A stretch of 64,000 nucleotides of DNA from GCA-2708415 sp964351905 (GCA_964351905.1 CAYGPG010000001.1:120245-184244), one strand, 5' to 3'; numbered from the stretch's first letter, positions 46,034 through 54,475 are shown. A program made the numbers and translations. Notes: generated from the letters alone by a model not told the origin.

Positions 46034-47074
46034 CTAAATTATTTTATTTCCAATTAAAATACTATTGAGCAATCTGTAGAAACTTTCAATACATCCTTTT
46101 GATGTTGTCTCATAACTGGTGTGATATTCGGTTGTAGGGATTTGAACAGTTGTACCAGACCATCGACCTTCACCGCCAAGGACAAGGCGGCCTAACTCCG
46201 TGGAGCCTAAATCTTTCTGCTCTAACCCGAGGGAGAGGAAATATTCATCTTTGATTTGGTAATTAATACCAATCTCTCTACATCTCTCTGCAATTTTCTG
46301 GGTCAAGGCTGTATTAAATGCGGCGCTTTTGTCTTGATTGCGTAAAACGACCATATCATTGTCAACGGGCGTGGTTTCACGATACGGACTGGTGTCCAGA
46401 ATGATTAAATCTTTTGTTTCAACTTGCTTTGTTTGCAACCAATTTTGAATATGGATCCAGCTTTTACCGATTTCTTCCTCAGCAGAGAGCAAAGCGGTGC
46501 CCTGAAACCCATTCTGAAACAAAACATAGATTATCCCTAAGGAAACAACATTATCAATCTGCCCTTTTAGATGCATACCGTCGGATTCGCTTAACCGTGC
46601 GTACGCAATCGGGATATTTTCTTCCATATCGCGCATGCCTTCAACGAAGAAAACCGCATCACCATTGGCAATGCACGGATCACAATCTTTAATCACACCC
46701 TCACCAAGCTTATCACCTGTTTCAGGGTCGTACGCGTACACAATTTCATCTTCAAAACGGTCACTAATGGCGTTTAAGTTTTTTTGTGATGGTACATTTT
46801 GTTCATCATATTTTTCTTCCTTCACATATTGCGCGGCATAGGCGTATTTACCGCCGCCAATACTAATAAGGCCGTGGCGGTCAATATGTGCGGATATAAT
46901 CTGTGATTGCGGTTTTGCGCCGCTAATCTCTAAAATACCGTCATGTTGAATAGCGGTCAGGCCCAATTTTTCAAAATCATTCTTCAAATATTTAAAAAAA
47001 TGGCCTTCATGCCCCACGACGGAGGGGACAGAGAGATATTCAACAGTTTTCAACGATACGGTTTCAAAAGGCAT
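46034..47074 (-). CDS. M42/M20-like metallopeptidase
   Basis: A 346-residue protein with the co-catalytic di-zinc peptidase layout: SVVGHEGHFF at the N-terminus, first metal His in SAHIDRHG, bridging Asp in QIDNVVSLG, catalytic Glu pair in SAEEEIG, further ligand Asp in ILDTSPY and a His near the end (TTEYHTSYE). The order matches M42 glutamyl aminopeptidase/tetrahedral aminopeptidase enzymes, which cut N-terminal residues from peptides in the cytoplasm. It lacks a signal peptide. It ends 19 bases from nhaA on the same strand. Confidence 0.82.
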   Translation of the reverse strand: MPFETVSLKTVEYLSVPSVVGHEGHFFKYLKNDFEKLGLTAIQHDGILEISGAKPQSQIISAHIDRHGLISIGGGKYAYAAQYVKEEKYDEQNVPSQKNLNAISDRFEDEIVYAYDPETGDKLGEGVIKDCDPCIANGDAVFFVEGMRDMEENIPIAYARLSESDGMHLKGQIDNVVSLGIIYVLFQNGFQGTALLSAEEEIGKSWIHIQNWLQTKQVETKDLIILDTSPYRETTPVDNDMVVLRNQDKSAAFNTALTQKIAERCREIGINYQIKDEYFLSLGLEQKDLGSTELGRLVLGGEGRWSGTTVQIPTTEYHTSYETTSKGCIESFYRLLNSILIGNKII

Positions 47075-47118
47075 GGCTGTTATATTGCCTAATTTAATGA
47101 TGGAGCACTATTCCTAAA

Positions 47119-47262
47119 TTAAGATTGTCCAGATTTTTCACGCCTGCATCGTTCGGAGCAGTATTTTACATCATCCCAAACCTTTTCCCATTTTTTTCGC
47201 CACGTGAATGGGCGTTGGCAAATAGGACATATTTTGGTGGGCAGATCAGACTTTTTCTTCAT
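47119..47262 (-). CDS. DUF2256 small zinc-binding protein
   Basis: A 47-residue protein missed by length cut-offs. It has two Cys pairs (ICPIC near residues 11-15 and CSERC near 35-39) framing RPFTWRKKWEKVWDDVKY, the DUF2256 signature. DUF2256 genes occur next to cryptochrome/photolyase genes in many bacteria, but their role is unknown; the Cys pairs suggest a zinc ribbon. Its start overlaps the photolyase stop by 17 bases in another frame, which implies translational coupling. Confidence 0.9.
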   Translation of the reverse strand: MKKKSDLPTKICPICQRPFTWRKKWEKVWDDVKYCSERCRREKSGQS

Positions 47263-48784
47263 TATTTAAGGCTTTAAAAAAACGTTGGCTGTCATCTTTA
47301 ATGGCTTTTATTTTTTCGTCATTCATGCGCCCTAAGGTTGAATAAGGAATACGTAACCGCGCATTATTAGACAGTTTTTCTTCGTTACGGATGAAGAAAT
47401 CCCAATATAGATAATTAAAAGGGCAGGCTTCTGGCCCGTTCTTTTTAGTGACCTTGTATTTACAATTTTTACAATAATCAGACATTTTGTTAATGTATGA
47501 TCCGCTCGCCGCATAGGGTTTAGAGCCAAAAACGCCTGCATCGGCAAATAAAACCATGCCAGTCACATTCGGCATTTCGACCCATTCGTACGCGTCGGCA
47601 TAGACAATGAGATACCATTCATTTACTTCTTTGGGGGATAGCCCTGCGATCAACGAAAAATTACCCAAGACCATGAGGCGTTGTATGTGGTGGGCGTACG
47701 CGTTTTCTTTTGTTTCTTTGACGCATTGTTTCAAACAATTCATTTGCGTATCACCGCCCCAAAAGAGATCGGGGAGTTTGCGTTGTGCCTGAAGGTAATT
47801 TTTGTCCGCATAATCAGGCATGTGCATCCAATAAATACCGCGAATAAATTCGCGCCAGCCCAGAATTTGACGGATAAATCCCTCAACAGCGTTTAAGGGG
47901 GCATCTCCGTTTTTATAAGCTTTCTCTGCTTTTTCAATGATTTCCATTGGCAAAAGCAGGCCACAATTTAAATAAAAACTAATATGGCTGTGATACATCC
48001 AAGGCTCACCTTCGATCATCGCGTCTTGATAATCACCAAATTTCTTTAAGCGCTCATCAATGAATTTATCGAGGGCGTACAACGCTTGATCTCTGGTCAC
48101 GGCAAAGAAAAAAGGCTCCAAATCTCCAAAATGATCATCGAATTCTTTTTCAACCAGATCTATTACCTCTTGGGTGATGTCATCTATTTTACCGCTGTAC
48201 GTTTTGGGAATATCCATTCCATCTTTGGGTGGTTTACGATTTTCACTGTCGTAATTCCATTCGCCGCCTTCAGGCTTATCGCCATCCATCAAAACATCAT
48301 ATTCTTTACGCATTTCGCGGTAAAAATATTCCATGCGCAATTGTTTGCGTCCTTCCGCCCATTTTTCGAATTGATCGTGACGGCATAAAAAGCGGTCATC
48401 GTTACGGATATCAACGGGTAGGTCAAACTTATCTGACCAGCTTTCAAGCTCTTGCTGTACGCGATATTCGCCTGCTTCGGTGGCAATGATCTCGTCTGGA
48501 TTATATTTTTCAATCGCGCGTTCAACTTCACTTGTGAAAGAGCCTGCATTGTCCGCATCAGCATATTTTGTATATAAAACACGGATATTTTTCTCTTTTA
48601 ATTCTTCTGCAAAATGGCGCATGGCAGAAAAAAGAAAGGCAATCTTCTTCTTATGATGCTTAACGTATGTTGCTTCCTCACGCACTTCACACATTAAAAC
48701 ATAGTCATTGTCAGGATCTATGTCCTGCAAACTAGAAAGAGAGTGGGAAAGTTGATCTCCTAAAATTACGCGAAGTTTCGTCAT
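47246..48784 (-). CDS. phrB: Fe-S cluster (6-4) photolyase / cryptochrome B
   Basis: A 512-residue member of the FeS-BCP family, which repairs (6-4) DNA photoproducts using FAD, a lumazine-type antenna and a [4Fe-4S] cluster. It starts RVILGDQLSHSL, has HISFYLNCGLLLPME, RQILGWREFIRG, HHIQRLMVLGNF and NEWYLIVYADAYEWVE. Cys350, Cys438, Cys441 and Cys454 are present at the positions I know as cluster ligands in Agrobacterium PhrB. The start at 48784 is chosen to fit family length. It diverges from a lipid operon across a 101-base gap and is followed by DUF2256. Confidence 0.95.
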   Translation of the reverse strand: MTKLRVILGDQLSHSLSSLQDIDPDNDYVLMCEVREEATYVKHHKKKIAFLFSAMRHFAEELKEKNIRVLYTKYADADNAGSFTSEVERAIEKYNPDEIIATEAGEYRVQQELESWSDKFDLPVDIRNDDRFLCRHDQFEKWAEGRKQLRMEYFYREMRKEYDVLMDGDKPEGGEWNYDSENRKPPKDGMDIPKTYSGKIDDITQEVIDLVEKEFDDHFGDLEPFFFAVTRDQALYALDKFIDERLKKFGDYQDAMIEGEPWMYHSHISFYLNCGLLLPMEIIEKAEKAYKNGDAPLNAVEGFIRQILGWREFIRGIYWMHMPDYADKNYLQAQRKLPDLFWGGDTQMNCLKQCVKETKENAYAHHIQRLMVLGNFSLIAGLSPKEVNEWYLIVYADAYEWVEMPNVTGMVLFADAGVFGSKPYAASGSYINKMSDYCKNCKYKVTKKNGPEACPFNYLYWDFFIRNEEKLSNNARLRIPYSTLGRMNDEKIKAIKDDSQRFFKALNNEEKV

Positions 48785-48801
48785 ATTTTTTAAATTTCTT
48801 T

Positions 48802-48818
48802 TTTGAACTATATTCAAA
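48802..48818. promoter_or_regulatory. Inverted repeat in the photolyase/lipid-operon gap, possible operator
   Basis: TTTGAA-N5-TTCAAA (48802-48818) lies 18 bases upstream of the photolyase start and about 70 bases upstream of the divergent operon. Such a symmetric site between divergent promoters could bind a dimeric regulator. A second 8-base palindrome, CCCTAGGG, is at 48865-48872. I see no regulator gene in the window, so this is only a candidate. Confidence 0.35.
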
Positions 48819-48885
48819 CCCAAATGTATTTATAACTTAATAATTATATATGACAGAAGGTTCCCCCTAGGGTAAGTATTAAAAT

Positions 48886-50136
48886 ATGAGAGTTGCAATT
48901 ATCGGGGCGGGAATTTCAGGCATGGGCGCGGCATATGCCCTGCATCAGGCCGGTCATGACATCACCCTTTATGAAAAAAATGATTACCTTGGTGGTCACA
49001 GCCGTACAATTAATGTTGAAACGGCGTGCGGTAAAATAGCTGTTGATACGGGATTTATTGTCTTTAATTATCGCAACTACCCGCACTTAAAGGCGCTTTT
49101 TGATCATTTAGGGGTTGAGGTTGAAAAAAGTGATATGTCTTTTGGGGTCGATATCAACAAAGGCTGGCTTCAATATTCATCAAATAATATTTTTCGTCGT
49201 TTCATTAATCTAACACGCCCAGCTTACTGGAAAATGCTTTTGGATATCGTCAAGTTTAATAAATTAGCACCGCGCTACCTCGATAAGCCAACCTCTATTA
49301 CAATTGCGCAATGTCTTGACGAATTAAAAATGGGCAAGTGGTTTCGTGATTATTATTTACAAGCCATGGGCGCTGCGATTTGGAGCTCGCCGCTTGCTAA
49401 AATTGAAAGCTTTCCTGCCAAAACTTTTATTCGCTTTTTTCAAAACCACGGTTTGCTTACCGTCAATGATCAACCACAATGGTACACGGTGATGGGGGGA
49501 AGCCGTGAGTATGTAAAGAAACTTACCCAAAGTTTTGAAGATCGCATTAGATTATCATGTGGTGTCATGCGCGTTAAGTGCGAAAAGGACAGCGTTGAGA
49601 TAAAAGATGAGCAAGGCAAAAAAGAAAAATATGATCATGTAATTTTTGCTTGTCACGCAGACCAAGCATTGGCTTTGCTAAGTGAGCCAGATCAACATGA
49701 AAAAAAACTATTAGAATCTTTTACCTATCAGGATAATAAAATTGTTGTTCATACAGACTTAAATTTTATGCCAGAAGATCAATCTTGTTGGGCGAGCTGG
49801 GTGTACCTTTCAGAAGATTTAGAAGATAAATCAGATAATGTTTCTTTAAGTTATTGGATGAATAATTTGCAAAATTTAAAGACAAAAACGCCTGTTATTA
49901 TCACGCTTAACCCACATGTAATGCCAGATAAAGATAAGGTTTTAGACGTTCATCAGTTTAGCCATCCTGTCTTTGATGAAGGCGCGATTGATGCACAAGA
50001 TAATATTGAAATGATGCAAGGGCACAATCAATGTTGGTATGTAGGTGCCTATCAACGTTATGGATTTCATGAAGATGGACTGTTAAGTGCCGTACGTGTT
50101 TTACAAAAAATGGGGGTCGATATTCCGTGGAAATGA
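48886..50136 (+). CDS. FAD-dependent oxidoreductase of the DUF1365/CFA lipid cluster
   Basis: A 416-residue flavoprotein. The FAD-binding motif IIGAGISGMGAAYAL opens it, with YEKNDYLGGHSRT and the typical VDTGFIVFNYRNYP. It belongs to the amine-oxidase-like family found beside DUF1365 and CFA-like genes. In related species this enzyme type is linked to desaturation of methylated fatty acyl chains (UfaD-like), an assignment from memory that is not shown by the sequence. It overlaps the DUF1365 start by ten bases and is the first gene of the lipid operon. Confidence 0.9.
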   Translation: MRVAIIGAGISGMGAAYALHQAGHDITLYEKNDYLGGHSRTINVETACGKIAVDTGFIVFNYRNYPHLKALFDHLGVEVEKSDMSFGVDINKGWLQYSSNNIFRRFINLTRPAYWKMLLDIVKFNKLAPRYLDKPTSITIAQCLDELKMGKWFRDYYLQAMGAAIWSSPLAKIESFPAKTFIRFFQNHGLLTVNDQPQWYTVMGGSREYVKKLTQSFEDRIRLSCGVMRVKCEKDSVEIKDEQGKKEKYDHVIFACHADQALALLSEPDQHEKKLLESFTYQDNKIVVHTDLNFMPEDQSCWASWVYLSEDLEDKSDNVSLSYWMNNLQNLKTKTPVIITLNPHVMPDKDKVLDVHQFSHPVFDEGAIDAQDNIEMMQGHNQCWYVGAYQRYGFHEDGLLSAVRVLQKMGVDIPWK

Positions 50137-50915
50137 CTCCGCAATTTCTTTTTGGAAATGTCATGCATAAGCGGTTTTTTCCGCGCATAAACCAATTTAC
50201 CTATAAAATTTATTATCTTGTGCTTCCCTTATCTAAAATCGATAAACAATTAGAAGTGTCAGGGATTAAATTTAATCGCTTTGGCCTACTTAGTTTTTAT
50301 AATAAGGATCATGGGCATCGTGATGGAAAAGATTTAAAAATATGGGCAGATAAAACTTTAAAAAGCCAAGGGGTTCACGATGCGGATGGTGAAATTGTCC
50401 TTGTCGCTATGCCGCGCGTTTTTGGATATGTTTTTAATCCTGTCAGCTTTTGGTATTGCTACGATAAGTTGCAAAATTTAAAAGCGGTGATCTGTGAAGT
50501 GAATAATACTTTTGGGGAAACACATACTTATGTTTGTCACGTTGATGATCAAATATTTGATAAAGAAACCATTACCCAAGCCAATAAGGTTTTTCATGTA
50601 TCGCCGTTTTTAACGCGTGACGGGCATTATAAATTTCGGTTTGCAACAGATACGAAGAAAATGGGCGTTTGGATTGATTACTTTCATGATAACGGTAAAA
50701 AACAGCTCATTACTGCCCTGACAGGAACTTTTGCGCCGCTTAATCGTCTTAATTTTAACAAGGCTTTTTGGCGATACCCTTTAATAACATTTAGGGCCAT
50801 ATTTTTAATACATTGGCAGGCAGTAAAATTAATCATTAAGAAAATCAAATATGTTCCGAAACCTGAACAATTAAAGACAAGAGTAACAAAAGCAAAAAAG
50901 AACGAGGCTAGCTAA
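50127..50915 (+). CDS. DUF1365 protein
   Basis: A 262-residue protein with the DUF1365 hallmarks LFGNVMHKRFFPRINQFTYK (in part, MHKRFFPRINQFTYK), LPRVFGYVFNPVSFWYCYD-type region (MPRVFGYVFNPVSFWYCYD), EVNNTFGETHTY and KVFHVSPF. The biochemical function of DUF1365 is unknown; it always accompanies the FAD oxidoreductase and CFA-like methyltransferase. It overlaps the previous gene by ten bases and the next by one base (TAATG), so translation is coupled. Confidence 0.93.
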   Translation: MEMTPQFLFGNVMHKRFFPRINQFTYKIYYLVLPLSKIDKQLEVSGIKFNRFGLLSFYNKDHGHRDGKDLKIWADKTLKSQGVHDADGEIVLVAMPRVFGYVFNPVSFWYCYDKLQNLKAVICEVNNTFGETHTYVCHVDDQIFDKETITQANKVFHVSPFLTRDGHYKFRFATDTKKMGVWIDYFHDNGKKQLITALTGTFAPLNRLNFNKAFWRYPLITFRAIFLIHWQAVKLIIKKIKYVPKPEQLKTRVTKAKKNEAS

Positions 50916-52081
50916 TGTTTAACAAATTTATTTTCAATCAAATCTTAAAACGCTTAGATAATATAAAATTTGGCTCTCTTAAGATTGAAGACCCTGATGG
51001 TAAAATCCATGCGTTTAAAGGCGATTTAGAAGGCCCAAACGCAGATTTAAAATTTAAAGATTGGGACGTGGTTGGGAATCTAGCCCGTAAATCTGATATT
51101 GGTTTTGCCGAAGATTACAGCCGTAATTTATGGGATACGTCTGACCTCGTCGCACTCATTACAGTCAGTATGCAAAACCGTGCTGTGCTCGATCCTTTCT
51201 TTGAGGCAGACACACTTCGCAAATTTTTCTATCATCTTACATATTTTTTCCGTCAGAATTCTCTAAAGGGTAGTAAGAAAAACATCCATGCGCATTATGA
51301 TTTAGGAAATGATTTTTATAAATTATGGCTGGATGAAACAATGACTTATTCCTCAGCCATATATGAGGGAGATAAAGACGATCTCGTCATGGCACAGACC
51401 CGTAAATATGACCGTATTATTGATAAATTAGATAGCGCTTCAGGCAATGTTTTAGAGATTGGTTGTGGCTGGGGTGGCTTCGCTGACCAAGCGTTACAAC
51501 GCTCTAAGGATTATAAAATAAAAGGTATTACGCTGTCTAATGAACAGCATGAGTACGCGCAAAAGCGCCTTAACGGTGATGCCAACATTGTTATTGAAGA
51601 TTATCGTCACCAAGAAGGTAAATATGATCATATCGTTTCTATTGAAATGTTTGAGGCAGTTGGTGAAAAATATTGGCCGAGTTATTTTTCAAAAATAAAA
51701 GAGCTGTTAAAACCAGAAGGCAAAGCCATTGTTCAAACGATCACAATTGAAGATAAAAGCTTCGAGCGTTATAAGCGCGGTTCTGACTTTATTCGTTCCC
51801 ATATTTTTCCCGGTGGATTATTGCCCAGCCCCTCACGCTTTGATGAAGAAACTCATAAGGCTGGATTAACCTCAATGAAAGTTTTTGAGTTTGGTCAAGA
51901 TTACGCGAAGACGTTGGAACAGTGGCTTCATAATTTTGATGATGTTTATGATAAAGTAAAAAATATGGGTTTTGATGATGGCTTTATCAGAATGTGGCGG
52001 TTTTACCTTGCGGGTTGCGCCGCCGCCTTTAGAACGGGTTTTACCAACGTAAGACAAGTTGAAATAGGGCACGCTTCATAA
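50915..52081 (+). CDS. CFA-synthase-like SAM-dependent fatty-acyl methyltransferase
   Basis: A 388-residue member of the cyclopropane-fatty-acyl-phospholipid synthase family. It has HYDLGNDFYKLWLDETMTYS, SAM motif VLEIGCGWGGFA, SIEMFEAVGEKYWP and FIFPGGLLPSPS-type IRSHIFPGGLLPS. Ser147 stands where true CFA synthases have the conserved Cys (SCA) and Gln274 where they have His, two bicarbonate-site positions. This argues against cyclopropanation and for C-methylation, as in UfaM/BfaB-type enzymes. Those comparisons rest on my memory of the E. coli enzyme. It overlaps both neighbours by one base. Confidence 0.9.
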   Translation: MFNKFIFNQILKRLDNIKFGSLKIEDPDGKIHAFKGDLEGPNADLKFKDWDVVGNLARKSDIGFAEDYSRNLWDTSDLVALITVSMQNRAVLDPFFEADTLRKFFYHLTYFFRQNSLKGSKKNIHAHYDLGNDFYKLWLDETMTYSSAIYEGDKDDLVMAQTRKYDRIIDKLDSASGNVLEIGCGWGGFADQALQRSKDYKIKGITLSNEQHEYAQKRLNGDANIVIEDYRHQEGKYDHIVSIEMFEAVGEKYWPSYFSKIKELLKPEGKAIVQTITIEDKSFERYKRGSDFIRSHIFPGGLLPSPSRFDEETHKAGLTSMKVFEFGQDYAKTLEQWLHNFDDVYDKVKNMGFDDGFIRMWRFYLAGCAAAFRTGFTNVRQVEIGHAS

Positions 52082-52953
52082 TGCGCGAAAAGGCAAAAGG
52101 ATTGATTGCGGGATTATTAGCGCTTGTTGTGACTGGCTGCACGCAAGTAGGTCTGGGCGTCGCAAACCTTCCGTCAAAATTTTCTGACGTCACCATAAAA
52201 AAAGATATTGCTTATGGCGATGAAGATTGGCAAAAGCTTGATCTTTATATTCCTATCGATGCCGCAGATCAAAAAAAGCCAATTATTGTTTTCTTTTATG
52301 GAGGACGATGGACAGACGGATCAAAAAATTTATACCCTTTTGTCGGTGATTTATACGCCAAAAATGGATACATTGTTGCTATTGCTGATTACAGTAAATA
52401 TCCCAATGTTAAATTTCCATCATTTGTTGAAGATGGTGCAAAGGCAACGGCTTGGGTTTACAAAAATGCGGATCAATATGGTGGAGATGCAAACAACCTA
52501 TTTATAATGGGACATTCATCAGGCGCGCACATAGGTGCCTTGGTGACAGCAGATGAAACTTACTTAAAAGCAGAAGGGCTGAATAATCAAATTATTACGG
52601 CTTTCGCAGGTCTGGCTGGGCCATATGATTTCATCCCTCAAGCTGATGATCTAAAAGATATGTTTGGGCCTCCGTCACAATATCCGCAAATGACAGTAAC
52701 CACTTTTATCGAAGGAAACGAGCCGCCCAAACTTCTTATATGGGGCGACGAAGATCAGGCTGTTTGGCGGCGTAATATTGATTTATTATCTGAAAAAATT
52801 AATGAGAAAAATGGACGCGTTGAAACAAAAATATACGAAGGCGTTGATCACGTTGGAACTATTGCCAGTCTGACTTGGTTTTTGAGGTCAAAAGCGCCAG
52901 TTTTTAAAGATACGATAGAATTTTTTAACCAATATAAGAATGAAACAAAATAA
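52081..52953 (+). CDS. Alpha/beta-hydrolase lipoprotein (BD-FAE-like esterase)
   Basis: A 290-residue protein with a lipoprotein signal (lipobox VVTGC, Cys near residue 20) and an esterase/lipase fold. The oxyanion region is FFYGGRWTDG instead of the usual HGG, the nucleophile is in GHSSGAHIG, the acid in WGDEDQAV and the catalytic His in GVDHVG. Family members deacylate small esters or act on carotenoid esters. The location in a lipid operon, exported and anchored in the envelope, suggests a lipid or acyl ester substrate; that is inference. It overlaps the previous stop by one base. Confidence 0.87.
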   Translation: MREKAKGLIAGLLALVVTGCTQVGLGVANLPSKFSDVTIKKDIAYGDEDWQKLDLYIPIDAADQKKPIIVFFYGGRWTDGSKNLYPFVGDLYAKNGYIVAIADYSKYPNVKFPSFVEDGAKATAWVYKNADQYGGDANNLFIMGHSSGAHIGALVTADETYLKAEGLNNQIITAFAGLAGPYDFIPQADDLKDMFGPPSQYPQMTVTTFIEGNEPPKLLIWGDEDQAVWRRNIDLLSEKINEKNGRVETKIYEGVDHVGTIASLTWFLRSKAPVFKDTIEFFNQYKNETK

Positions 52954-52965
52954 CGGGAGATCATC

Positions 52966-53370
52966 ATGAAATTTTTAGTCGCTTACCTTATTACTGCCGC
53001 CATATTTTTAATCATAGATTACATTTGGCTTGGTTTTATTATGAAAGATTATTTCCAAACGGCTTTGGGACATCTGATGGCAGATGAGGTAAACCTTTCT
53101 ATTGCCGCGGTTTTCTATTTATTTTATGCCGCTGGAATTGTTCTTCTATGCATACATCCTGCAATGACAGATGGTGGTTGGGTCAAGGCCGCTTATCTTG
53201 GTGCCGCCTTGGGCTTTTTGGCATATGGCACATATGACATTACAAATCTTGCGACTTTAAGGGATTGGCCTGTACAGATGGCTGTGATTGATGTGGCGTG
53301 GGGCACGGCTTTAACATCCTTATCCGCTGGACTTGGGTATTATTTCACGACGTTAATTTATTCATCGTAA
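52966..53370 (+). CDS. DUF2177 membrane protein
   Basis: A 134-residue protein with four predicted helices, starting YLITAAIFLIIDYIWLGFIMKDYF and containing YGTYDITNLATLRDWP, the DUF2177 signature. DUF2177 genes are recurrent members of photolyase/CFA-like lipid clusters, but no function is known. GGGAG is upstream of the start. It follows the esterase by 12 bases and precedes the SDR by nine. Confidence 0.88.
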   Translation: MKFLVAYLITAAIFLIIDYIWLGFIMKDYFQTALGHLMADEVNLSIAAVFYLFYAAGIVLLCIHPAMTDGGWVKAAYLGAALGFLAYGTYDITNLATLRDWPVQMAVIDVAWGTALTSLSAGLGYYFTTLIYSS

Positions 53371-53379
53371 AGAGCTACA

Positions 53380-54123
53380 ATGATCTTATCTGAATTTTCA
53401 AATGATATTAACGTTGCCGTTATTGGCGCTTCTGGTGGAATTGGTAATGCTTTTGTAGACCATCTTTTAAGCGAAGAAAAAGTCTCAAAAATTTATGCCT
53501 TCTCACGAAGCGCGATAGGCGCAAGTGATAAAAAAATTCAGCATATTAAAATGGATATTACAGATCAAAATTCTATGATAAGGGCGGCTCAGGAGCTGGA
53601 TGAAAATCTTAAATTTAATCTTATTATAACAGCTACTGGTATTTTACATGATCAAGAAGGGCTGATGCCTGAAAAAAGCCTACGTGATATTGATCAGAAA
53701 AATTTTGAAAAAATCTTTGCAGTAAATACTTTAGGTCCTGCTTACATCATGCAAAATTTTGTACCTTTGTTGGATAGGCAAAATAAATCAGTTATGGCGT
53801 TTCTTTCCGCAAGGGTAGGTAGTATATCAGATAATCAATTGGGTGGTTGGTATGCTTATCGGGCATCAAAGGCCGCCTTAAATATGTTAATCCGTACAAG
53901 TGCGATTGAAGTCGCGCGTAAATATAAGCAAGCCTCTATTATCGGGCTTCATCCTGGTACAGTGGAAACAAAGTTATCAGACCCATTTCAAGGCAATGTG
54001 TCGCCAGAAAAATTATTCTCTCCTCAATATTCAACAGAATCGATGTTGAAAGTCGTTAATCAGATTAAGCCTGACGATACGGGTAAAGTCTTTGATTTTG
54101 CTGGAAAAGAGATTCCGGCTTGA
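53380..54123 (+). CDS. Short-chain dehydrogenase/reductase of the lipid cluster
   Basis: A 247-residue SDR: IGASGGIGNAFV nucleotide motif, NTLGPAYIMQN, Ser of FLSARVGSISDN and Tyr/Lys of GWYAYRASKAALNM, then IGLHPGTVETKLSDPF. It resembles CsgA/SDR members that sit in ChrR/RpoE-controlled lipid clusters. The last gene of the operon, with a stop followed by 600 bases of non-coding or small-gene sequence. Substrate unknown; a reductase step in fatty acyl metabolism is a guess. Confidence 0.9.
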   Translation: MILSEFSNDINVAVIGASGGIGNAFVDHLLSEEKVSKIYAFSRSAIGASDKKIQHIKMDITDQNSMIRAAQELDENLKFNLIITATGILHDQEGLMPEKSLRDIDQKNFEKIFAVNTLGPAYIMQNFVPLLDRQNKSVMAFLSARVGSISDNQLGGWYAYRASKAALNMLIRTSAIEVARKYKQASIIGLHPGTVETKLSDPFQGNVSPEKLFSPQYSTESMLKVVNQIKPDDTGKVFDFAGKEIPA

Positions 54124-54327
54124 TTTATCCAAAAGATATGCTAATATTGCATAGCAAATAAGTAAAAATTACATAATAAATTTACTAAAATCCTTATTTG
54201 CGCGGTGATGGAGCCAATTGCGCTCTCGCTGAAAGAATAGATACATGTGTGAAATCGCCTCCTGCCGTTTACGGTCATGAGGGCTCTTAAAAGCGGAGCG
54301 CCTACTCGAAAGAGAAGGAGGCTTATT
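54124..54327 (+). promoter_or_regulatory. Structured leader that can mask the ribosome binding site of the peptide gene
   Basis: GCCTCCT at 54257-54263 is complementary to AGGAGGC at 54316-54322, which contains the ribosome binding site of the 35-codon gene. Between them lie hairpins CCG-TTTA-CGG (54265-54274) and GGGCTC...GAGCGCC (54281-54302). An alternative hairpin with a GAAA tetraloop (CCTaCTC-GAAA-GAGaAGG, 54301-54318) also covers the site. Mutually exclusive folds are a hallmark of riboswitch-like leaders. I do not recognise a known riboswitch class. The upstream part, 54124-54250, holds no gene I can support. Confidence 0.4.
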
Positions 54328-54435
54328 ATGGCTTACTTAATTGGCTTTATCTTTTTATTGCCTTTAATGGCGCTGGTTGAAGCATGGCACAATAAGAAAT
54401 TAGAACGCCGCCGTGGTCTTAACTGGAACAGCTAA
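54328..54435 (+). CDS. 35-residue membrane peptide with a perfect ribosome binding site
   Basis: A small gene with AAGGAGG six bases before ATG. The product MAYLIGFIFLLPLMALVEAW is one membrane helix followed by a basic tail (HNKKLERRRGLNWNS). It is too short for standard ORF lists. The strong site and clear topology argue it is translated. No family is recognised. The leader that can hide its ribosome binding site, and the neighbouring SRP RNA gene, make it an interesting candidate for regulation. Confidence 0.55.
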   Translation: MAYLIGFIFLLPLMALVEAWHNKKLERRRGLNWNS

Positions 54436-54475
54436 AATTCCCAATCTGTTAAAGGCAGGGAGATAAAGTAATAAC

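Noticed and set aside
54190..54330. Known riboswitch class (fluoride, TPP, glycine, yybP-ykoY, SAM types)
   Set aside because: GGTGATGG at 54204-54211 recalls fluoride motifs, but the matching pseudoknot and conserved downstream bases were not found. None of the other consensus cores is present.
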